A DNA stretch of 64,000 nt. It comes from Phaseolus vulgaris. Its lineage: Eukaryota > Streptophyta > Magnoliopsida > Fabales > Fabaceae. Position 1 is the stretch's first letter, and every line of letters begins with the position of its first letter. The position numbers and the translations under genes are program-made. This document shows, in pieces, positions 57,924 through 64,000 of the stretch. The notes beneath the pieces are model-generated. The model was not told the DNA's origin. It did no database searches and was given only the letters and a program-made list of their open reading frames with translations. The stretch is taken from positions 31,707,753-31,771,752 of the forward strand of contig NC_023755.2 of assembly GCF_000499845.2 (NCBI RefSeq), written 5' to 3'.

Positions 57924-60900
57924 TCAAGTTGGTGAATGTATATCTATCATTCCCAACTTGCAAGTAAGATCTTCGAATTGTTTTGTGGGAAGTCCCTTAG
58001 TAAACATATCTGCCAATTGGAGTCTTGAAGGGATGTACTCAGTGGCTATAAGACCATCATCCAACTTCTCTTTAATAAAGTGTCGGTCTATCTCTACGTG
58101 CTTTGTTCGATCATGTTGAACCGGATTGTGTGCAATACTGATAGCGGACTTATTATCACATGCCAAACCCATAGGAGCTTCATATTTTATTTTTAGGTCA
58201 TCAAGTATGATCTTCATCCATAAGAGTTCACACACCCCTTGAGCCATGGCTCTAAATTCTGCTTCTGCACTTGATCTTGCAACTACATTTTGCTTCTTGC
58301 TCCTCCATGTCACCAGATTTCCACCCAAGAACATGCAGTAGCCTGAGGTGGATCTCCTATCAACAATCGATCCTGCATAGTCAGCATCAGTATATACTTT
58401 CATGGATAAGTTTTCCCCCTTTTTGAATAGCAATCCTTTTCCTGGAGAGGCTTTTAAGTACTGAATAATTTTATCCACTGCTTGCAAGTGTCTTTCTCTT
58501 GGATCATGCATAAATTGACTAACCACACTGACTGCATAGGCTATATCTGGCCTAGTGTGTGAAAGATAAATGAGTTTTCCCACAAGTCTTTGATATTGTG
58601 TCTTCTCCACTTTTGGGTTTTCCTCATCATTCCCAATCCTATGATTTTGCTCTATTGGTACTCCAGTGGGCTTACAACCCAACTTACCAATCTCTTTGAG
58701 AAGATCAAGGATGTATTTCCTTTGAGAAATAAAGATGCCCTGTCTCGAGTAAGCAACCTCTATCCCAAGGAAGTACTTCAGCTTCCCAAGATCCTTCATT
58801 TCAAATTGAGCAGCTAGTCTCTCCCTCAAATTTTGTTTTTCAATCTCATCATCACCTGTAATAATCATATCATCTACATAGACCAAAAGTAGAGTGAGTT
58901 TACCATTCTGAGAATGTTTTATAAACAGAGTATGGTCACCTTGGCTTTGTCGGTACCCCAAAGATACCATAGCTTGAGTAAACCTTCCAAACCAAGCACG
59001 AGGTGATTGTTTAAGACCATATAGGGCCTTCTTAAGTCTGCACGCCTTATTCCCTTCATTAACAATTCCATAACCAGGTGGAATCTCCATGTATACTTCT
59101 TCCTCCGAGCTTCCATGCAAGAAGGCATTTTTAACATCAAATTGATGCATTGCGTGCTGCCAGGGAGAGAATAATCCTGACGGTATTCATTTTTGCCACT
59201 GGAGCAAAAGTCTCCTCATAATCGATCCCATAGGTTTGAGTGTACCCTTTTGCAACCAACCTTGCTTTATACCGATCGAGTGTGCCATCAGACTTATACT
59301 TAACTGTGTATATCCACCTACAACCCACTGCTTTCTTATCTTTTGATCTCTCTACAATCTCCCAAGTCTCATTCCTTTCTAACGCGCTCATTTCTTCATT
59401 CATGGCTCGAATCCAATTCTCATCTTTTAAGGCTTCTTGTACCGATGAAGGGATTTTGATAGAATCAATAGCTGAAAGAAAACTCTGGTGCTCCATAGAA
59501 AGTTTTTCTGTAGACACAAATTGGGATATAGGATATTTGGCACAAGATCTTTTTTCTTTTCTCAAAGCAATAGGTAAATCATTTAGGTTAGGTTCAAAAG
59601 CAGTATTTAAGGTGTCCTCAAGAGTCTCACTGGTATGAGTTCTTACCTCCGGTTCAGACAATTGATGTTGTTGTTCGACCAGGACGGGTTCTTGTTCCCT
59701 TCGCTGATATTGTTTTCCAAAATATCTGTCTTCATTATTCTTCTCTGGTAATGATGTTGGTGCAGGGTCTTTGTCATCCTCCCTAAGAACGAAATCCTGC
59801 AACAAAGGAAAAGGTGGCAACTCAAGGTCCTCAGCTTCTTGAATACTCTCCCCCTGAAGCTGAGAACTAGGAAAGAAAGACTCTGTTTCATGGAAGGTGA
59901 CATCTTTGGAAATATAAACTTTACGACTTTGAGGATGATAACATTTGTACCCCTTTTTGTTGGGGGCATAACCGATGAAGACACATTTGATGGCACGAGG
60001 ATCTAACTTACCCCGATAAGGACTATGAACATGGACAAAAGCAGGACAACCAAAGACACGATTCTGAAGACTATTCAACATGGGAATAGAAGGATAGAAT
60101 GTGGTCATAACCTAAATAGGAGTAACACCCTCTAGAACCTGAGAGGGTAATCTATTAATCAAATAAGTGGCAGTCAGGACTGCTTCCCCCCAGTAAGATC
60201 TAGGAACAAATGTTTGGAAAAGTAAAGCTCGAGTAACCTAAAGGAGATGACGATTTTTCCTTTCAGCAACCTCATTTTGTTGAGGAGTGTCCACACAGGT
60301 TAATTCATGAACAACTCCATTTTCCTCAAGGAACTTGGAAAGGTTTTGGTTCACATATTCTCTTCCATTATCAGAACGCAATCTCTTAATTGGACTTTCA
60401 AATTGTGTTTGAATCATTCTGTAAAACTTTACAAACAAGTGAAAAACTTCAGACTTATCTTTCATGAGGAATATCCAAGTAACCCGAGTACAATCATCAA
60501 TGAATGAAACAAACCATTTTGCACCCGAGATATTAGGAATAGGTGAAGGTCCCCATACATCTGAATGAATAAGATCAAAAGGTTTAGAACTTTTATTACC
60601 ATTGGGAGGAAAAGTTGTCCGATGGTGTTTAGCAAACTGACAAACATCACAATGAAATGACTCAACAGACACTTTTGTAAATAAAACAGGAAATAAGGAC
60701 TTTAGGGTACTAAATGGAGGATGACCAAGACGTTTGTGTTGAAGCCATATCTGAGAAGATGACCAAGATTCACGACCTTGTTGAAGATTAGAAGTGTGTG
60801 CCTGTAGTCTAGCACCCTTTTTACTTTATTCATGCTATAAATAATATAACCCGCCCTGCTCTTTAGCAATTCCAATAGTCTTCCCCGTGGCAAGATCCTG

Positions 60901-61268
60901 AAAAACACACTGGGAAGGGAAAAATACCACTGCACAATTTAAATCTTGGGTAATCTTTTGAATAGACAAGAGGTTATTGGATAGTTTGGGAACATGAAGC
61001 ACATTTTTTAAAGGAAATGAAGGTTGAAGGTGAATGTTACCACGACCATTAATGGGGGTAGTGGAACCATTAGCAACAATAATATATGGCTTACCGGATA
61101 AAGTAGTGTAGGATGAAAAAAAGAAGAATGAGGTGTCATATGATCAGCAGCACCAGAGTCTATAATCCAGATATTTTCAGTACTAGAAGCATTAAAGGAT
61201 AAAAAACTAGAACTCTTACCACTCATAGTAAAGGAACAATAGCTAGATGGCTTACTAAGGGAGTCCAT
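57924..61268 (-). pseudogene. Copia polyprotein, gag-less and broken
   Basis: Minus strand. Protease at 61268-61110 (WIIDSGAADHMT). A frameshift in a T-run near 61120 then moves the frame (continuing LSGKPYIIVANGS). After stops near 60830 comes the pre-integrase/integrase part: HCDVCQFAKHHR, FDLIHSDVWGP, FIDDCTRVTW, LRSDNGREY, PQQNEVAERKNRHLL (60672-60238). Stops follow at about 60235 and 60110. Next CPAFVHV to the RT start (WRWIYTVK-like [18 protein letters not shown], about 59300). A frameshift near 59145 precedes the open RT/RNase H frame (59150-57924) with [26 protein letters not shown] and a LTKGLP tail. At least four lesions, so not autonomous. Confidence 0.9.
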
Positions 61269-61632
61269 GAGAGTTCAAAACCAACTGAGTTTTTCATATT
61301 GGCAAAATTTGATCCTGTTCACACAAAAAAAAAATCCGCCAGAAAAATTTTCCGGTGGCGGTTTCCGACGAGCGGTGCAGTTTCCAGCGAGCGACGGCAG
61401 TGGTGGTCGGTGGTGGTGGTCAATGGCGGTGGCAGTAACGGTCAATGGTGCAAGGTGGTGGTGGTGGTCAATGGAGAAAGGATAAGGAAAATAGAAAGTT
61501 GCAGCAATGAAGGCTGTCCAAAAAAAAAAAATTGCAGCAATGAAGGCTGTCAAGGAAAATTATTACAGCAATGAAGGCTAAAAAAAAAATTGCAGAAGCA
61601 GAGTCTCCTAGATCAGGAGCTCTGATACCAAG
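61269..61632 (-). other. Copia leader region in place of gag
   Basis: Between 5' LTR/PBS and protease only about 360 bp remain. It contains a GGT/GTGG-rich tract on + (61380-61480) and three near-repeats of gcagcaatgaaggct (61501, 61531, 61564). Too short for a gag of normal size. Confidence 0.75.
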
Positions 61633-61870
61633 TGGAAAGAAATAGATGAAATATATTTTTGAGATATCTTACAAATGTGATTACAGTCTCTATTTATAGA
61701 CTGTTTTACAACCTAATTAAAGAAAGAAATAATAGGCAATGAAAGCCAGAAATAATGAGTGTTTAAAGCTGTACAAATCAAATAAAATCAAATCACTAAC
61801 AAATCTGTCCTAATAAATATAAAATGGAATCTGCACTTAATTATAACATAATTCTCCTGATTATGCAACA
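61633..61870 (-). repeat. Copia 5' LTR
   Basis: Partner of 57679-57916; ends next to the primer site on the minus strand. Followed on + by tatatatata. Confidence 0.93.
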
Positions 61871-62099
61871 TATATATATATATATAAGTGGGGACTCACC
61901 TTACAAGCTAGTTTTGTAGTGTTAAGTTAGGCTTAAACCACTTTGTAAGATGGTATCAAAGTTTATTCTAGATCCATTATAAGGGTCACTCACTATGTTA
62001 TACTCATGCCAAGCCCAATAGGGTTTGATGTGAGGGACGTGATAGGGTGTATTGGAAAAAATCCAATCTTAGATTAATCAGAGATAGTGCTAAAATGAT

Positions 62100-63010
62100 G
62101 AGATCATCCTTGGGACTTGAAGGATCTATCAACTCTTAGGAGGATTTGAACCAAGGAACTGAAGAACACTCATGGAATGGATCCACGGTGGTTTCAGTAT
62201 TCATGAAGAACAAAGAAAAAATCAGACAAATATGGAAAGGAAAGAGAGTGGCAAAACATGCCAAGACACCAAAGATAAATGCATTGTTGGTTGGTTGATT
62301 CACCACTTGAAGAAGTTCTCCAAGATAAGGGCCTAAGCTAAGAGAATCAAATTTTCATGATACACAATTTCATAAAAACATCAGTTTCATATATCTCAAT
62401 ACAATAGAGGAGCCTTCTATTTATAAGGAATAGAAGCGTGCTCAAGAACCTAGACAAGTGTGCTTAAGAAGCCAACAAAAATTTACAAAGAGAGCTAAGT
62501 GCACAAAGGAAGTTAACAACTAACCTAGGGTGGTTCATCTAGTTTTTCTTGGCTGAGAATTCCTAAGAACAACTATGGTTAGGAGCTGAAACTCCTTTAG
62601 TCAATGTAATCATGAGAAACTAGCTCTAACTACAAGTAGCTGAAGTTAGTTTATGATATTTACTAATTTGTTCTAGAATATTTTAGAAGCTTTTAGAAAT
62701 TTCGAGATGGAATATTTCTATAGAAGAATTTTATTTACAATATTCAAGGAAAATATTGAGAATATTCTTTTGGAATAGTCTAGAAATATTCTTTTAAGGG
62801 AAATTTTTAATTTTAGCATATTTTAAACCGAAGGAGAGTTTTATATTTAAAAAAGAAATTTCCATATTCTATGCTATATTTTCCAATCTCCTTCTCTAGT
62901 TCTCTTAGTTTTGCTGTTAGCAGTCTTCCTTCATAGGCTTTTTCAAACTCTTCCTCATTTTTCTCCTTAGCCATGTTTCTTGTAAGGACTCCTTGATGTT
63001 CTCCCATCCT
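62100..63010 (-). mobile_element. Probable gypsy-type LTR or fragment
   Basis: A non-coding insertion splitting the third TRIM LTR. On the minus strand it has cttataaataga (about 62425), agaaggctcctctattg, then cttggagaacttcttcaagtggtgaa (about 62315), the kind of text found in LTRs of plant gypsy elements. Exact ends not determined. A 100-codon minus frame at 62813-63115 overlaps it and looks incidental. Confidence 0.45.
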
Positions 63011-63119
63011 AACAAAATATACTATAAAAGTATATACAAATTCCACCTTACGAGGCAATTCTATGAGATTAAGTTGGCCTAAACCACTTCGTAAGACTTT
63101 CTGAGACACTAGCAACCAA

Positions 63120-63285
63120 CATTGATACTAGTTGATAAGCACTTGAGGAACCCCCCTTAAAAGCTAATTGTCATGAGGGAAGAACTGAGCCACTTGAGTA
63201 CTCGATCGAGCATCTCATACTACTCAATGCAGTAATTAAGACAACTATAATACCTAAGCCCCCACCACAACGGTGATGTCCTTTT
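63120..63285 (-). repeat. TRIM LTR relative
   Basis: gataagcacttgaggaacc followed by ccttaaaagcta, gagcatctcatactactcaatg and cccccaccacaacggtgatgt: same family as the two terminal repeats in ALA2 intron 19. Confidence 0.6.
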
Positions 63286-63359
63286 TTATTTAACCAAGGC
63301 AGCAATAAAAAAAAACGACAACATAGAGACTTTCCTCGGAGGCTACCACTACAATTGGA

Positions 63360-64000
63360 TTATTGCTCTTAAGCAAATGACTACTGATATAACAATTGAG
63401 GTTGCAATGATCAGGGATTTAAGATGGAGATCGACATATTATGCTTCCATGGGCAATTGTACATTAAAAAAATTCTTGATTGCATTCATAATGTTGAAAA
63501 TGTTTTTTACTACTTAAAAATTCCATAATATCTCAACCAATTATGTTAGTGGCACATAAATTGAAAGAAGGGGCATCAACACGGTGGCAACAATTACTAT
63601 ATTACCAACAATGTCAAAGAACACAACATGTTAGAACCCGGGATGAAGTAGCTAGTAGTTATTCAACGATTCCTACCCACAAACTAAGAAAACATTGCAT
63701 TGAAATATTAGGATTGTCAACACGCCAAGAACAAGATGAGCGAGTACATGGAGGACTTTTATTAAATGCCCAAGTTAATTTATATAAGACGAAACCAAAA
63801 TAATTGGAGGTTTTAAGACTTGCTGGCTCTTGAAGGAATCTTACTCATGACCAATGCATTTAATAAGTACCACCAGTCAAAGGAGGTTATATTATGAGGG
63901 TTCCAAAATGTGAAGGAGATGAAGAGGAAGTAGTATTGTTCATTGTAGCCTCTTTAGGATTTGTCTTAATCGTAGCCTCAAAGGTGGTGTTTATTCCCAC
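63360..64000 (+). pseudogene. Gypsy gag fragment at right edge
   Basis: Plus-strand debris of a retrotransposon gag in changing frames: ..HGQLYIKKILDCIHNVENVFYY (about 63449), VAHKLKEGASTRWQQL (63546-63593), VRTRDE (about 63630), EYMEDFY-like text near 63740. Frequent stops. It continues past the window edge. Confidence 0.7.

Larger units (their letters stand above)
57679..61870 (-). mobile_element. Young copia retrotransposon without gag
   Basis: 4192 bp. LTRs 57679-57916 and 61633-61870, both 238 bp, differ at two positions by eye. Minus-strand order: 5' LTR, PBS (ttggtatcagagc, tRNA-iMet type) at about 61631-61619, about 350 bp leader, protease, integrase, RT, RNase H, polypurine tract (gagggggag, 57917-57926), 3' LTR. 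No gag domain is visible. Target is an (AT)n stretch, so the duplication cannot be read uniquely. Same strand as RING1. Confidence 0.93.
57430..63110 (+). mobile_element. TRIM tandem array, interrupted by other elements
   Basis: Pieces of one TRIM family occur in order: LTR text at about 57440-57570 (aaaacccaagtctcacatc), primer-like gatgatatcatag, internal text with gggtcactcaccatgtta (57586), start of a second LTR (tgtattggttaaaa, 57648), then the copia insertion, then the rest of that LTR (aagtggggactcacctta, 61888), primer site gatggtatcaaag (61951), the same internal text (gggtcactcactatgtta, 61983), a third LTR start (tgtattggaaaaaatcc, 62049), another insertion, and an LTR end (ccaccttacgaggcaattc, about 63043). 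So LTR-internal-LTR-internal-LTR. Plus orientation, antisense to RING1. Confidence 0.6.

Noticed and set aside
62813..63115. 100-codon minus-strand frame rich in Glu/Lys
   Set aside because: It crosses the border between an LTR-like insert and TRIM sequence, so it is a chance frame.
1..64000. tRNA, rRNA or organellar insertions
   Set aside because: No cloverleaf with a T-loop consensus, rRNA core or plastid/mitochondrial gene text was seen; short primer-site matches to tRNA-iMet belong to retrotransposons.

Overview
The window is plant nuclear DNA, most likely from a phaseoloid legume (Vigna/Phaseolus type). The evidence is spliced genes with short AT-rich introns, plant-only gene families, and dense plant transposons (MULE, CACTA, TRIM, copia, Tat-type gypsy, LINE). 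One LTR-like segment repeats the word aatcggttgttt, which I associate with Phaseoleae repeats. The species call is inference; plant is certain.

Three host genes are present. (1) A complete ALA2-type P4-ATPase (phospholipid flippase) lies on + at 5957-22534. It has 24 coding exons that join to an in-frame 1104-residue protein, and one intron starts with GC instead of GT. (2) An intronless arginine-rich tandem CCCH zinc-finger gene of the TZF4/5/6 type lies on - at 25939-27114. (3) The 3' seven coding exons of a RING1-type Polycomb E3 ligase lie on - at 54563-56723; its first exon(s) are beyond the right edge, across an intron longer than 7.2 kb. In Arabidopsis the counterparts are ALA2 (At5g44240), TZF5 (At5g44260) and RING1A (At5g44280), so the window is a conserved microsyntenic block inflated by transposons.

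Layout: 1-2060 MULE fossil; 2060-4290 AT-rich upstream region; 4290-22800 ALA2 with a leader intron holding four ~170-bp tandem repeats and introns holding two TRIMs, a copia fragment and a duplicated fossil exon; 22.8-25.9 kb empty intergenic; 25.9-27.3 kb TZF gene and its TATA promoter; 27.3-34.4 kb AT-rich intergenic with a ~965-bp direct duplication, a (TA)n microsatellite and a ~446-bp foldback element; 34429-42108 a GC-rich Tat-type gypsy element that has lost RT/integrase, keeps an antisense ORF and a tandem array, and is nested by a SIRE/Maximus-like LTR; 42410-43373 a CACTA derivative containing a TRIM; ~45550-47130 a second SIRE-like LTR; ~47130-53440 a LINE split by a solo LTR (perfect ATCAC target duplication) and by a CACTA element with Ulp1-protease remnants; 54.5-56.7 kb RING1; 57.4-64 kb its giant intron, holding a TRIM tandem array split by a young, gag-less copia element, then LTR-like and gypsy gag debris.

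The three genes do not form a pathway: lipid flipping in endosomal membranes, RNA-binding/seed-type regulation, and Polycomb repression. I found no clearly new biological system. The strongest unusual items are the GC-AG intron, the nested-element stratigraphy, the leader-intron repeat array, the fossil exon, and the young but multiply broken copia.
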